A stretch of 64,000 nucleotides of DNA from Novosphingobium sp. AP12. GTDB taxonomy: Bacteria > Pseudomonadota > Alphaproteobacteria > Sphingomonadales > Sphingomonadaceae. The notes under the pieces are model-generated. The model did no database searches. It was not told where the DNA came from and worked only from the letters and a program-made list of their open reading frames with translations. Shown piece by piece: positions 43,355 to 52,514 of the stretch (its first letter is position 1; each line of letters opens with the position of its first letter). The translations under genes and the position numbers were made by a program. The DNA lies in assembly GCF_000281975.1 (NCBI RefSeq), contig NZ_AKKE01000009.1, positions 124,001 through 188,000 of the forward strand, read 5' to 3'.

Positions 43355-44410
43355 TCATTTCCTCTTGCCGGACTTGCGGGCGCGGGTGCGTCGCTCCGCC
43401 AAGGTGCCGGTATTGATGATATCTTCCGCCGTCAGCTTGCGCCAGCGTTCGAGCCGGGCGGTGTCGAGGTCCCCGCGCGCGATCGCGGGCCGGATGGCGC
43501 AGCTGGGCTCCGCCTCATGGGTGCAGTTGGTGAACCGGCATTGGAGGACGAGGGCCGCGATGTCGTCGAAAACTTCGGCAAGCCCGGTGTCCGCATCCGA
43601 AATCTTGAATTCGCGCATGCCGGGCGTATCCATCAGCCAGCCGCCGCCCTCTAGGCGGTGCATCTCGCGCACGGTGGTGGTGTGCCGGCCCTTGCCGTCG
43701 TTCTCGCGGACCGCCTGCGTGGCGATGCTGTCCGAGCCGCGCAACGTATTGACCAGCGTGGACTTGCCGACGCCCGACGAGCCGAGCAGGGCGACCGTCT
43801 CGCCCCGGCCGCAGCGCGCCGTGAGCTTGGCGACGCTGGCGGGATCGCGCGCATTCACCAGTTCGACTTCGAGGCCGGGCTGCAGTGCCAGCGCCGTTTC
43901 GTGAAACTTTTCGAGCGTGTCGGTCAGATCAATCTTGGTCAGCACGATCACCGGGGTAACACCCACCTCGCGCGCCAGGACGAGGTAGCGTTCAAGGCGC
44001 GGGACGCTGAAATCCTGGTTGCACGACGTGACGATGAACAGCGTATCAACATTCGCGGCGATCAGCTGGACGCGGCGATCGTCGCCTGGCGCCGGCCGTT
44101 TGAACAGGTTCGCGCGGTCGAGGATGCGCACCGCCTCGAGGTTCTCGCGCTCGATCAGCAGCCAGTCGCCGACGGTCGGCCGGTCCTCCTCGCCGCGGGC
44201 ATCGGGACCGCCGCGCGGGTTGGGAAGGCGCGACGAGATCAGGCTCTCAAGGCCTTCACCCGCAACCGCGACCATCCCGCGATGCACCGCCATGACGCGC
44301 ACGGGCTGATAATCCCGTTCTTCCTCGGAAGCGACCTGCTGGCTGAAGAAGGGAGTCCAGCCCAGATCGGCAAGCGTGTGGTCGGCAAGTTGCGGTGAAG
44401 GTGCTTCCAT
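43355..44410 (-). CDS. rsgA: Ribosome small subunit-dependent GTPase RsgA
   Basis: 351 residues from the ATG at 44410. An OB-fold N-terminus (VRVMAVHRGMVAVAGEG, RPTVGDWLLIE) precedes the circularly permuted GTPase: TKIDLTD (G4) comes before ALLGSSGVGKSTLVNTL (G1), then HTTTVREMH (G2) and MDTPGMREF (G3). The C-terminal zinc motif is CRFTNCTHEAEPSCAI. It checks maturation of the 30S subunit near the decoding centre. The frame is open upstream to 44557, but homology begins at this ATG. An AT-rich stretch at 44575-44605 may hold the promoter. Confidence 0.95.
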   Translation of the reverse strand: MEAPSPQLADHTLADLGWTPFFSQQVASEEERDYQPVRVMAVHRGMVAVAGEGLESLISSRLPNPRGGPDARGEEDRPTVGDWLLIERENLEAVRILDRANLFKRPAPGDDRRVQLIAANVDTLFIVTSCNQDFSVPRLERYLVLAREVGVTPVIVLTKIDLTDTLEKFHETALALQPGLEVELVNARDPASVAKLTARCGRGETVALLGSSGVGKSTLVNTLRGSDSIATQAVRENDGKGRHTTTVREMHRLEGGGWLMDTPGMREFKISDADTGLAEVFDDIAALVLQCRFTNCTHEAEPSCAIRPAIARGDLDTARLERWRKLTAEDIINTGTLAERRTRARKSGKRK

Positions 44411-44609
44411 AAGTTTCAGCAGGCGACTTTCATGACCGCATTCCGGGAGAGGAATGGTAACGCACGGCCGGGAGGGCTGGGCGGGCGGTCCGCCATACAG
44501 ATCAACTCGCCACTTGGATACCGCGCTCGCTCGTTGCAAGTGACGTCGCCAACGCACCGAGACCCATCTTGCATCGATAATATATCTTATGTTAAATTAT
44601 GACCGGGTA

Positions 44610-44960
44610 TCAGACCTGCGGTCCGTAGGCGGATGCATCGAACCAGAGCTGCCCGTCCCAGAAATCGAACGGGACTACGAAGATCATCGGGCACTGCTCT
44701 GCCTTGGGGCCATCGTCGGGCGCGTAGCCGTCGTCGGGGAGCGTCTGGTCCAACCGTCCGTCGTCGCCTTCTCCATAGGATTCCGGATCATCGCCGACGT
44801 TCTTTTGCAGGGAGACCGGTGACAACGTCCATCCATCCACGCCGGTATCGCAAAAATCGGACATATGCCGCTGCCCCCTCGGCAGGTCCTGCACCTGACG
44901 ATGGGGCAGCGGCGCGGCTTGCGGTGTACCGGCGAGGAGCATGAGGGCGGCCAACAGCAT
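44610..44960 (-). CDS. Small exported protein of unknown function
   Basis: 116 residues from the ATG at 44960, with a short signal peptide (MLLAALMLLAGTPQAAPLPH). The mature part is acidic, with Asp/Gly-rich segments (GDDPESYGEGDDG, DDGYAPDDGPK), two Cys (DFCDTGVDG and AEQCPMIFV) and a Trp/Phe-rich C-terminus (VPFDFWDGQLWFDASAYGP). The two Cys could form a disulfide in the periplasm. It begins 19 nt after the aquaporin stop and may be cotranscribed with it. No homology recognised. Confidence 0.65.
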   Translation of the reverse strand: MLLAALMLLAGTPQAAPLPHRQVQDLPRGQRHMSDFCDTGVDGWTLSPVSLQKNVGDDPESYGEGDDGRLDQTLPDDGYAPDDGPKAEQCPMIFVVPFDFWDGQLWFDASAYGPQV

Positions 44961-44979
44961 GATCTGGTATTCCTCGCGG

Positions 44980-45720
44980 CTAGACCTTTTCCATTCCCGA
45001 GACGTCGGGTCGGGGCATTTCGGCGAAGATCGTACGGTAGATTGCACCTGCCGCAAGTCCGCCCAACAGCGGCGCGACCCAGAACAGCCATAGCTGCTGA
45101 AGCGCCAGCCCGCCGACGAGCAGCGCCGGACCCGTGCTCCTCGCCGGATTGACCGACGTGTTGGTGACCGGGATACTGATGAGGTGGATCAGCGTCAGCG
45201 CGAGACCGATGGCGATCGGTGCGAAGCCTGCCGGTGCGCGTCCATCGGTCGCGCCCAGGATGACCAGCAGGAACCCGGCCGTCAGCACGACTTCCGCGAT
45301 CACGGCGGAGGTGAGCGAGTAGCCGCCCGGCGAGCCCTCGCCATAACCGTTCTGGGCGAGGCCGCTGGACGCCAGATCGAAGGACGGGATGCCGGCCGCA
45401 ATGAGATAGATCACCACGCTGGCGATCAAGGCGCCAATCACCTGCGCGATGATGTAGGGCAGGATGTCACGCGAGGGAAAGCGTCCCCCCGCCCACAGGC
45501 CCACGGTCACGGCGGGGTTGAGGTGGCAACCGGAGATATGGCCGATGGCATAGGCCATCGTCAGGACCGTCAGGCCGAATGCCAGCGCCACGCCCAGCGC
45601 ACCAATCGAAGCCGGTGGCCCGGCCGCGAGCACGGCGCTGCCGCACCCGCCCAGCACCAGCCAGAATGTACCGATCGTTTCCGCGGCCGCCCTTCGGCCA
45701 ATGGTGGGGGTCACAATCAC
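44980..45720 (-). CDS. aqpZ: Aquaporin Z-like water channel
   Basis: 246 residues from a GTG at 45720 with GGAAGG about 8 nt upstream. MIP-family fold with six membrane helices and both NPA boxes ([11 protein letters not shown] and [11 protein letters not shown]). The selectivity-filter residues of water-selective channels are visible: Phe in [14 protein letters not shown], His in LTLIHLISI, Thr and Arg at the second NPA. It lets water cross the inner membrane. A small exported protein gene follows on the same strand. Confidence 0.94.
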   Translation of the reverse strand: MIVTPTIGRRAAAETIGTFWLVLGGCGSAVLAAGPPASIGALGVALAFGLTVLTMAYAIGHISGCHLNPAVTVGLWAGGRFPSRDILPYIIAQVIGALIASVVIYLIAAGIPSFDLASSGLAQNGYGEGSPGGYSLTSAVIAEVVLTAGFLLVILGATDGRAPAGFAPIAIGLALTLIHLISIPVTNTSVNPARSTGPALLVGGLALQQLWLFWVAPLLGGLAAGAIYRTIFAEMPRPDVSGMEKV

Positions 45721-45816
45721 TGCGGCTTCCTTCCTAGGTTAGCACGGCGGTTTACGTGCAGCTGGGAAGAGTATGACGCTCAGAGAGCCAAGGTATCGGG
45801 GATAACCCGGAGCACG

Positions 45817-45849
45817 GGGCCGGGGAGCCGGAAAGGAACTCCCCGGCCC
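45817..45849 (-). terminator. Hairpin after the sulfatase gene
   Basis: A perfect 10-bp stem (GGGCCGGGGA / TCCCCGGCCC) with a 13-nt loop, 10 nt after the sulfatase stop on the minus strand. It lacks a T-tract. Probable terminator of the sulfatase operon, in the gap before aqpZ. Confidence 0.5.
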
Positions 45850-45858
45850 TGGCTGTCC

Positions 45859-47526
45859 TTACCGCCTGACGGGGCGGTCGACGATGGTCTGGCGTGGATC
45901 GGGCAACACCACGCCCACCTGTTTCGCATAGGCGTCCCAGGCCGCGACGAGCTGCGCCTTGCGCGCGGGCTCCTTGTCGGAGAGGTCGGTCGTTTCGCCG
46001 GGGTCTGCGGCGAGGTCGAACAGCCGCCAGGCCCTGCCGTCGCCGAGATCGACGAGCTTCCAGTCGCCCTGCCGCAGCGAGCGGCCGCCGAACAGTTCGT
46101 CGCCCACCGGCTTGTCGGCGGGGTAGACGCGGTCCGACTTGCCACCCAGCCATCCGGCCCAGCTCAGTCCCCGGATCGGCGTCACTGCCCTGCCCGCGAA
46201 TCTGCTGCCCGGATTGTCTACATGGGCAAGGTCGAGGACGGTCGGCACCACGTCCATGACGTTGGTATAGGCGGTGCCCACCCCTTGCCTGACGTCCGGT
46301 CCGGTCACGAACGAGACGACGCGGGTACCGCCCTCGCTCTCGAACGCCTTGACCCGCCACGAGGGCGCGGTGGCGGCGGAGGCCCAGCCCGGACCGAGGT
46401 ACTCGTAGGAAGTGGCGGCGCCGATGTTCTCGATGCGGTTGTCTGCCCTGGCGTAGACGGCGTTGAGCATGCCCATGCTGGGTTCGGACAGGACGGAGCC
46501 TTCGGCGCCGTTGTCGGCGAGGAAAAGGATGACGGTGTTATCGTATTCCCCGGTGTCCTTGAGCGCCTGGATCACCTGCCCGACGCCTTTGTCCAGCCCA
46601 TCGACCATGGCGGCGTAGACCTCCATGCGCCGCGTCTCGCGCGCCTTCTCGTCAGGCGTGAGTGTGTCCCAGCGGGCGGACAGGTCGGTGACGTGCGGGA
46701 CGACGCCGGGCTTCAGGAGGCCGAGTTGCTGCTGCCGCTTGAGGCGCTGTTCTCGCAATACGTCGTAACCGGAGTCATAGCGGCCCTTGTACTTGGCGAT
46801 GACCTCTGGCGGCGCCTGAAGCGGGAAGTGCGGCGCTGTGAAGGCGAGGTAGGCGAAGAAAGGCTTGCCGCCGTCCGCCCCCTTCTTGCCCGCCTTCAGC
46901 TGGCCGACGAGCTGGGACGCAAAGTAATCGGACGAGTAGAACCCCGGCGGCAGGCTGGTGAGCTGCTGGCCGTTCTGCGTATAGGACCAACCCTTGTCGC
47001 CCGGCTTCTGGGCGACATCGCGCCCGAAGTGATTGTGGCCGCCCTGCAGCAGCGCGAAGCTCGTCTGGAAGCCTCGCGCGTGTGGGTCCTGCGCCGGGGT
47101 CAGGCCAAGGTGCCACTTGCCGGAATAGTGCGTGCGATAACCGCCAGCCTCCAGCAGTTCGGCGATCGACGCGGTGTCGGCGCGCAGGTAGCCTTCGTGC
47201 CCCGGCTTGCCGACCTGGTTGGGCGCGATGACTTCGGCCATGTTGCCGAGCCCTGCCTCGTGATGGTCCAACCCCGTCAGCAGCATCGACCGCGTGGGTG
47301 AGCAGGTCGGCGCCGTGTGGAATCCCGTTAGCTTGAGCCCGCGCGCGGCCAGCGCGTCGAGGTTGGGCGTGTCGATCTCGCCCCCGAACGCGCCGATGTC
47401 CGAATAGCCGAGATCGTCGGCGACGATGACGAGGAAGTTGGGACGCTTTTGGTGTTCCTGCGCCGCCACCGGCAGGCTGGATGCGAGCGTGACGCCCGCC
47501 GCCAGCAAGGCGAATTTCCGTTTCAT
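45859..47526 (-). CDS. Exported Cys-type sulfatase (arylsulfatase AtsA-like)
   Basis: 555 residues from the ATG at 47526 (AAAGGGGAG upstream). A signal peptide (MKRKFALLAAGVTLASSLPV, cleavage after AAQ) exports it to the periplasm. Sulfatase landmarks: FLVIVADDLGYSDIGAFGG (metal Asp pair), CSPTRSMLLTGLDHHEAG, whose Cys in C-x-P-x-R is the formylglycine precursor, GKWHLGLTPAQDP and LFLADNGAEGS. It hydrolyses aryl- or alkyl-sulfate esters to sulfate. It is the last gene of the sulfur-scavenging cluster, 28 nt after the TonB receptor stop. No formylglycine-generating enzyme gene is visible in the window. Confidence 0.93.
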   Translation of the reverse strand: MKRKFALLAAGVTLASSLPVAAQEHQKRPNFLVIVADDLGYSDIGAFGGEIDTPNLDALAARGLKLTGFHTAPTCSPTRSMLLTGLDHHEAGLGNMAEVIAPNQVGKPGHEGYLRADTASIAELLEAGGYRTHYSGKWHLGLTPAQDPHARGFQTSFALLQGGHNHFGRDVAQKPGDKGWSYTQNGQQLTSLPPGFYSSDYFASQLVGQLKAGKKGADGGKPFFAYLAFTAPHFPLQAPPEVIAKYKGRYDSGYDVLREQRLKRQQQLGLLKPGVVPHVTDLSARWDTLTPDEKARETRRMEVYAAMVDGLDKGVGQVIQALKDTGEYDNTVILFLADNGAEGSVLSEPSMGMLNAVYARADNRIENIGAATSYEYLGPGWASAATAPSWRVKAFESEGGTRVVSFVTGPDVRQGVGTAYTNVMDVVPTVLDLAHVDNPGSRFAGRAVTPIRGLSWAGWLGGKSDRVYPADKPVGDELFGGRSLRQGDWKLVDLGDGRAWRLFDLAADPGETTDLSDKEPARKAQLVAAWDAYAKQVGVVLPDPRQTIVDRPVRR

Positions 47527-47554
47527 ATCGTTCTCCCCTTTGTATCGTCGATGA

Positions 47555-49981
47555 TCACCACTTGACCCGCAGCGTTGCACCCACCGTCCGGGGATCGCCG
47601 ACGGAGCCGTTGATCACGCCGAATGTGCCGGGCGAGCGCGAGATGTAGTAGTCCTCGTTGGTCAGGTTGCGGGCCCAGAACGCGAAGTCGTAGACGCCGT
47701 CCGCCGTGCGCAGCCCGATCCGCGCGTTGAGCAGGCCGTAGCCCGGCACGTTGCCGTAGATGCTGTTGGTGGGCGTCGCATTGAACGAGGAGCGGTGCAG
47801 GTAGTCTGCATGCGCGTAGACCTCGAAGGTCTGGTTTAGCGGCTGCGCCACGTCGGCGCCGAGCGAATAGGCGAATTTCGAGACGCCGGGCAGGCGCACG
47901 CCCGACAGGTTCTGGTTCTGGACCGTGCCGGGGATCGACAGTTCGGGCCGCTGCGGCGCGTTCTCGTAGCTGACATACTTGGCATCGGTGTATGCGGCCG
48001 ACGCGGTCAGGTTGATCCAGCGGCTCGGAGAGAAGGATAGATCGGTTTCGATGCCCTTCGATCGGACCTTGGGGATGTTGGCGATGTACTGGTTGGTCGC
48101 CGTGGAGCCCGGGATCTGTTCCGAGACGTTGGCCTGGTAGTCCCTGATTTCGGTCAGGAAGGCGGCGGCATTGAAGGTCAACTTGCGGTCGAAGAGCTGC
48201 GACTTCAGCCCGATTTCGTAAGCGTCGACGGTTTCGGGATCGACCGTCGGGCGGCTCGCACCGCCGGCGGTGACGTTGAGGCCGCCCGATTTGCTGCCGC
48301 GCGAATAGCTGGCGTAGACCAGCGCGTCCGGTGTGACCTTGTAGCCCAGCGTCAGCAGGCCAGAGACCGCATCATCCTTGAGAGCGGCCTCGAAGGACAG
48401 GTTGCTCAGTTGGTTGGCGGGCGCGTTCCGGATCGCGGTGACCGCTACCCGCTGCGCGGGCGTCAGGGTGGCGAGGTCAACACCGCTGCTGGCGACCTGG
48501 TAGCGCGTGAACGAGCCGTCCTTGTCCTCGTGGGTGTAGCGCAGGCCGCCGGTCAGCGTCAGCTCGTCGGTGATGTGCCAGTCGAGCTGGCCGAAGGCGG
48601 CGTAGCTCTTGGTCCGGGGGTCCGAATAGCTGTCGGCCTCGAAGCCAGTGAGCGCCAGCGCGGTGTTGGCGATCGTGGCAGCCGGAACCGTGGCCGGATT
48701 AAGGTTCCAGGCGGCAAAGTCCGCGCCGTACTGGGTCGCGCCGTAGCCGCGGATGACCTGCCAGAAGTAGAACAGGCCCGCGACGTAATCGATCTTGTTG
48801 TCGCCGTTGGAGGCGATCCGCAGTTCCTCGCTGAACTGGCGCTGGAAGTTCTGCTGCTGCGCCTTGAGGTTGACGGCAAGCGAGGTGCCGTCGCCATCGT
48901 TCGCCGGATACCAGTCCCACCAGCGATAGGCCGTGACCGAGGTCAGCGTGGCCGGCCCCAGGTCCCAGTCGACCTGGCCGGAGACGCCGTAGCTCTCCAT
49001 GTTGGCCTGGAAAGGCGAATCGGCATTGCCGACCCGCTGGAAGGCGTCGGGTTCAGGCAGCGTGTAGCCGGTGCGCGCGGCGCGGTCGAAGATGTTGTTG
49101 GCGATGCGGGCGCCATTGGCATAAGTCGAGAAGTAGCCGTCGATCAGGGTCAGCGAGTAGTGCTGCTTCTGTTTCGAATAGTCCCCGATGATGCGGATCT
49201 TCACGTCGTCGGTCGGCTTGACGAGAAGCTGCCCGCGGACCGTGAAGTTGTCGTAGTCCTGGGCCTTGCGAAGGTCGTACCGGTTGAGCAGGAATCCGTC
49301 GCGGTGGGTGTCGGCGAGGCTGAGGCGCAGCGCGACCTTGTCGGCGATCAGCGGCGCCGATCCCGAGAAGCGGACCTGGTGGTAGCCATAGTCGCCCAGC
49401 GTCGCCTCGCCGGTGAATTCGGGATCGAAGCTCGGCTCTCGCGAGGTCACGTTGATCGCGCCCGCCGTGGTGTTCTTGCCAAACAGCGTGCCTTGCGGCC
49501 CGCGTAGAACCTCGACCTGGGCAAGGTCGACGAGGTCGAACTGCGACTGGCCGGGGCGCCCGTAGTAGACCCCGTCGAGGTAGAAGCCGACGCCGTACTC
49601 CAGCCCGTCCACTGCCAGCGAGGAGTTGGCGCCGAGGCCGCGGATGTTGATGTTGCTGTTGCGCGGGTTGAAGCTGGCGATCTGGAGGCTGGGCACCAGC
49701 TGCTGGATCTGGTTGAGCGTGAAATTGCCGGTGTTCTCGAGCGTCTCGCCGCCGATCACACTGATTGCCACGGGCACGTCCTGCGAGTTCTCCTCGCGGC
49801 GCCGGGCAGTGACGAGGATCGGGGCCCCGTAGCTGGCGTCATCGGCGACGACATCGGCCGCAGCCGCGTCGGCAGCCGTGTCATCGGCGGCAAGCGCCGG
49901 GGTTGTTCCCGCAAGCGCCATGGCCGCGATGCTCGCACTGAGGAGCGCTCGGCGTTTGGTAGCGGGGTTGGTGGTCTTCAT
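47555..49981 (-). CDS. TonB-dependent receptor of the sulfate-ester cluster
   Basis: 808 residues from the ATG at 49981, which starts the signal peptide (MKTTNPATKRRALLSASIAA...ALA). The open frame continues ~200 codons further upstream, but that is antisense-type noise over the tauD region. TonB box-like GAPILVTARRREENSQDVPV, plug with VEVLRGPQGTLFGKNTTAGA (classic), barrel ending LRVKW. Outer-membrane uptake of a substrate for the downstream sulfatase or the dioxygenases, such as sulfate esters or sulfonates, is the contextual inference. It belongs to the FecA/FepA-like family by plug sequence. Confidence 0.93.
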   Translation of the reverse strand: MKTTNPATKRRALLSASIAAMALAGTTPALAADDTAADAAAADVVADDASYGAPILVTARRREENSQDVPVAISVIGGETLENTGNFTLNQIQQLVPSLQIASFNPRNSNINIRGLGANSSLAVDGLEYGVGFYLDGVYYGRPGQSQFDLVDLAQVEVLRGPQGTLFGKNTTAGAINVTSREPSFDPEFTGEATLGDYGYHQVRFSGSAPLIADKVALRLSLADTHRDGFLLNRYDLRKAQDYDNFTVRGQLLVKPTDDVKIRIIGDYSKQKQHYSLTLIDGYFSTYANGARIANNIFDRAARTGYTLPEPDAFQRVGNADSPFQANMESYGVSGQVDWDLGPATLTSVTAYRWWDWYPANDGDGTSLAVNLKAQQQNFQRQFSEELRIASNGDNKIDYVAGLFYFWQVIRGYGATQYGADFAAWNLNPATVPAATIANTALALTGFEADSYSDPRTKSYAAFGQLDWHITDELTLTGGLRYTHEDKDGSFTRYQVASSGVDLATLTPAQRVAVTAIRNAPANQLSNLSFEAALKDDAVSGLLTLGYKVTPDALVYASYSRGSKSGGLNVTAGGASRPTVDPETVDAYEIGLKSQLFDRKLTFNAAAFLTEIRDYQANVSEQIPGSTATNQYIANIPKVRSKGIETDLSFSPSRWINLTASAAYTDAKYVSYENAPQRPELSIPGTVQNQNLSGVRLPGVSKFAYSLGADVAQPLNQTFEVYAHADYLHRSSFNATPTNSIYGNVPGYGLLNARIGLRTADGVYDFAFWARNLTNEDYYISRSPGTFGVINGSVGDPRTVGATLRVKW

Positions 49982-50052
49982 GATGTTTCCCTGTTTTCCT
50001 GTGTCTTTTGCGCGCGCGAGCTCTCTGCGTGACCGGCGCGCGGGTAGGCTTG

Positions 50053-50081
50053 GCGGGAGACGGCGACCTGCCGTCTCCCGC
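50053..50081 (-). terminator. Perfect 12-bp hairpin between tauD-like gene and TonB receptor
   Basis: GCGGGAGACGGC and GCCGTCTCCCGC with a 5-nt loop, 49 nt past the stop of the dioxygenase and 71 nt before the receptor start. There is no T-tract, so it may be a leaky terminator, an mRNA-stabilising stem or a processing site dividing the operon. Confidence 0.5.
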
Positions 50082-50130
50082 ATGATCTGTGTGTGGGATG
50101 GACCGGGCGGCTGCGTGCCACCCGGAGCGG

Positions 50131-51003
50131 TCAGCGCGAGGGGCGCTCGCCCGCGGCGACGACGCGCACCAGCTGGCGCTGCGCGTTGCCGTAGTCCGCG
50201 ACGCCCTTGTGCTGGACGGCGCGGTTGTCCCAGATCGCCACCGTTCCGGGGCGCCACTTGAGGCGGACCTGATGCTCCGGCTGGGAAAAGCGCTGCTTGA
50301 GGTAGTCCAGCAGTTCCCTGCCCTCGCCCTCGGGCAGTCCGACCAGTTCCTCGGTGAAGCCCTCGTTGACGTAGAGGACCTTGCGGCCGCTGAAGGGGTG
50401 CGTGATCACCACCGGGTGCTGCACGCCGTTGTACCGGCCGAGGTAGTCGTCGAGGTCGGCTTTGTCGGTGATCAACTTGTAGGCCTTGCCGTTGGGCCGG
50501 TGGATCGCGGTCAGCGTATCGATCCGGTCCTTCACGTCTTGCGACAGGCCCTCGTAGGCCGAGACACCGCTCGACCACAGGGTGTCGCCGCCAAGCTCGG
50601 GCGCGATCACGCTGCGCAGGACGGAGACGAGGTAAGGCTTTTCCAGGTACGTTGCATCGGCATGCCAGGGCGTGCCGTAGTAGGCGTTGGCATAAGGCCC
50701 GGTGTTCATCGGCTGGACGTCCTCGGCCTTGACCCCGCGACGCTTGGCGATGCTGTCGGCGACGGGCGGGCCGAACACGCGGCCGATGGCGGCCTGCTGC
50801 TCGTTATCGACGCCGGTGTCGCGGAAGAACAAGACCTGATGCTCCCAGAGCAGCGAGCGCAGGAGCGCGGCGGTCGACTCGGTGATCGGTGCGGCAAGGT
50901 CGATGCCATGCACTTCGGCGCCGAGATTGGCCTCGACCCGGATTACTTCGATGGCGCCGGCATCGTAGGTTTCGGCGACCTTCAGGGCGGTGACTGCGTT
51001 CAT
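50131..51003 (-). CDS. TauD/TfdA-family Fe(II)/2-oxoglutarate dioxygenase (first copy)
   Basis: 290 residues of the TauD family. The iron-binding facial triad is visible: His and Asp in TPWHADATYLEKP near residue 113, and the distal His in NRAVQHKGVADYG near 265. GGDTLWSSGVSAYEGL and QHPVVITHPFSGRKVLYVNE are further family segments. These enzymes release sulfite from taurine or sulfate-derived aldehydes from alkyl sulfates by 2-oxoglutarate-dependent hydroxylation. The MFS gene precedes it by 33 nt. Its stop is followed by a strong hairpin before the TonB receptor. The substrate is not known. Confidence 0.9.
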   Translation of the reverse strand: MNAVTALKVAETYDAGAIEVIRVEANLGAEVHGIDLAAPITESTAALLRSLLWEHQVLFFRDTGVDNEQQAAIGRVFGPPVADSIAKRRGVKAEDVQPMNTGPYANAYYGTPWHADATYLEKPYLVSVLRSVIAPELGGDTLWSSGVSAYEGLSQDVKDRIDTLTAIHRPNGKAYKLITDKADLDDYLGRYNGVQHPVVITHPFSGRKVLYVNEGFTEELVGLPEGEGRELLDYLKQRFSQPEHQVRLKWRPGTVAIWDNRAVQHKGVADYGNAQRQLVRVVAAGERPSR

Positions 51004-51036
51004 GATGAAGTCCTTTCGGCGATCTGGAGCCGGGGC

Positions 51037-52443
51037 TCAGGATGCGGGCGCGAGGTTCGCCTGTCGGTCGAGTTCGCGGCGGACGGCGGCGTGGGTGGTC
51101 TCGTCGAGCGGGAACCCGCGCAGCAGGAGGGCGGAGACAAGGTGCGCCAGCGCCGGGCCGAGCGCGAAGATCAGCAGGAGCGCGCTGAGAGCCTCAGGGC
51201 TCTGGCTGGCGGCGGCGGGATCGAAACCGGCTGCTGCGACCAGCGGGAAGGCGATGCCGACGGCCAGCGCCATGCCTGCCTTCATGGATATGCTGAAAGT
51301 CGAGAAGAACAGCGCGGTGCGGTCCTGTCCGGTCCTCAGGCGATGGTGGTCGGCGACGTCGGCGACCATGGCGCGCAGCATCAGGTTACCCGATCCCTGG
51401 GCGAGGCCCTGTGCGATGGTCAGGCCGATCAGCAGGGACAGATTGCCCGGCGTCACCAGCAGCAGCGAGAGATTGATCGCGACCTGCACCAGTTCACCGG
51501 TGATGGCGGTGCGGTGCTTGCCGAGCCGAGCGGCGATGCTCATCCAGATCGGGCCGGCGACGATGCCGAATACGAACTGCGAGAGCAGCAGCACGGCGCC
51601 CAGTTGCGGCAGGCCCATGTAGAAGGTGACGACGAACAGGAACAGACTGCCGCGCACCCCCTGCCCGAACGTCACCGCGAGGTCGGAGAGCACCACGCGC
51701 AGCAGCAGCTTCTCGCCGAGGACGAGACGGAGTGTCTCGCCAAGGCGCGGACGTTCACGCTTTACAGGCGAGGGTACGAGGGGCGCATCGGGAAAGGCGC
51801 GCAGCGTCAGGAAGGCGGCGGGCACCAGCGTCAGCAGGATGACCCCGCCCATCGCGGCAAGGCGCAGGCGGTCGTCGCCGGGCCGCACCTGGTCGATCAG
51901 CGCCGGGAGCAGCATCACCAGCAGCAGCGCGCTGGCGCTGGCGACGGTCACGAAAGTGGCGATGCGGGTGCGCTCGTTATAGTCGGTCGAGATTTCGCCG
52001 GACCACGCCAGGTAGGGGATCTGGATCATCGCCCAGCCCAGGTAGAAGGCAAAAAGCGCCGCGCCGAGGTAGAGCGGGGTCACCGTGTTCGGCGGGAAGA
52101 ACAAAGCGACCGTCGAGAGCGCGTAGACCGCCATGCCGCCCGCGATCCACGGCCGGCGCCGACCGAAGCGGCTGCGGGTGCGGTCGCTGAGCATGCCCAC
52201 CACCGGATCGGCGAAGGCACCCCAGAGACGTTCGGCCAAGAAGATCGTGCCCAGCATCGCGAGCGAGATGTGGAAGCGCTGCGCGTAGATCGAAGGCAGG
52301 AAGTTGGCGATCGGCACCTGCGCCGCCGCCACTGGCGCCGCCAGCGTGGAAAACGCGGCAAGGCGGCCGAAAGCTATGCCCTGCCGCTTCTCGCGAGGCT
52401 GGGGCGCTGTCGATAGCGCGGTGGGGGCAAAAATCGTGGCCAT
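51037..52443 (-). CDS. MFS transporter (GPH/MFS_2-like)
   Basis: 468 residues with ~12 membrane segments. The early loop AERLWGAFADPVVGMLSDRT, with RSRFGRRRPWI, is the MFS A-like signature of the GPH (glycoside-pentoside-hexuronide) type. A further conserved region is IPYLAWSGEISTDYNERTR. It probably imports a cation-coupled solute across the inner membrane. Between two TauD-family genes, the solute is likely an organosulfur compound rather than a sugar; this is inferred from position only. The gap to the upstream dioxygenase is 71 nt and to the downstream one 33 nt, so one transcript is plausible. Confidence 0.9.
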   Translation of the reverse strand: MATIFAPTALSTAPQPREKRQGIAFGRLAAFSTLAAPVAAAQVPIANFLPSIYAQRFHISLAMLGTIFLAERLWGAFADPVVGMLSDRTRSRFGRRRPWIAGGMAVYALSTVALFFPPNTVTPLYLGAALFAFYLGWAMIQIPYLAWSGEISTDYNERTRIATFVTVASASALLLVMLLPALIDQVRPGDDRLRLAAMGGVILLTLVPAAFLTLRAFPDAPLVPSPVKRERPRLGETLRLVLGEKLLLRVVLSDLAVTFGQGVRGSLFLFVVTFYMGLPQLGAVLLLSQFVFGIVAGPIWMSIAARLGKHRTAITGELVQVAINLSLLLVTPGNLSLLIGLTIAQGLAQGSGNLMLRAMVADVADHHRLRTGQDRTALFFSTFSISMKAGMALAVGIAFPLVAAAGFDPAAASQSPEALSALLLIFALGPALAHLVSALLLRGFPLDETTHAAVRRELDRQANLAPAS

Positions 52444-52514
52444 GACGGACTCCCGAAGCCGCAGGATGCGGCGGGCCGAGGCATTTCAGAGCCCCGGCCC
52501 GTGCGTGGTGGCGC

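Noticed and set aside
50089-52416. 775-codon open frame on the plus strand opposite the dioxygenase and MFS genes
   Set aside because: It is antisense to genes with clear motifs; composition is that of a GC-driven shadow frame.
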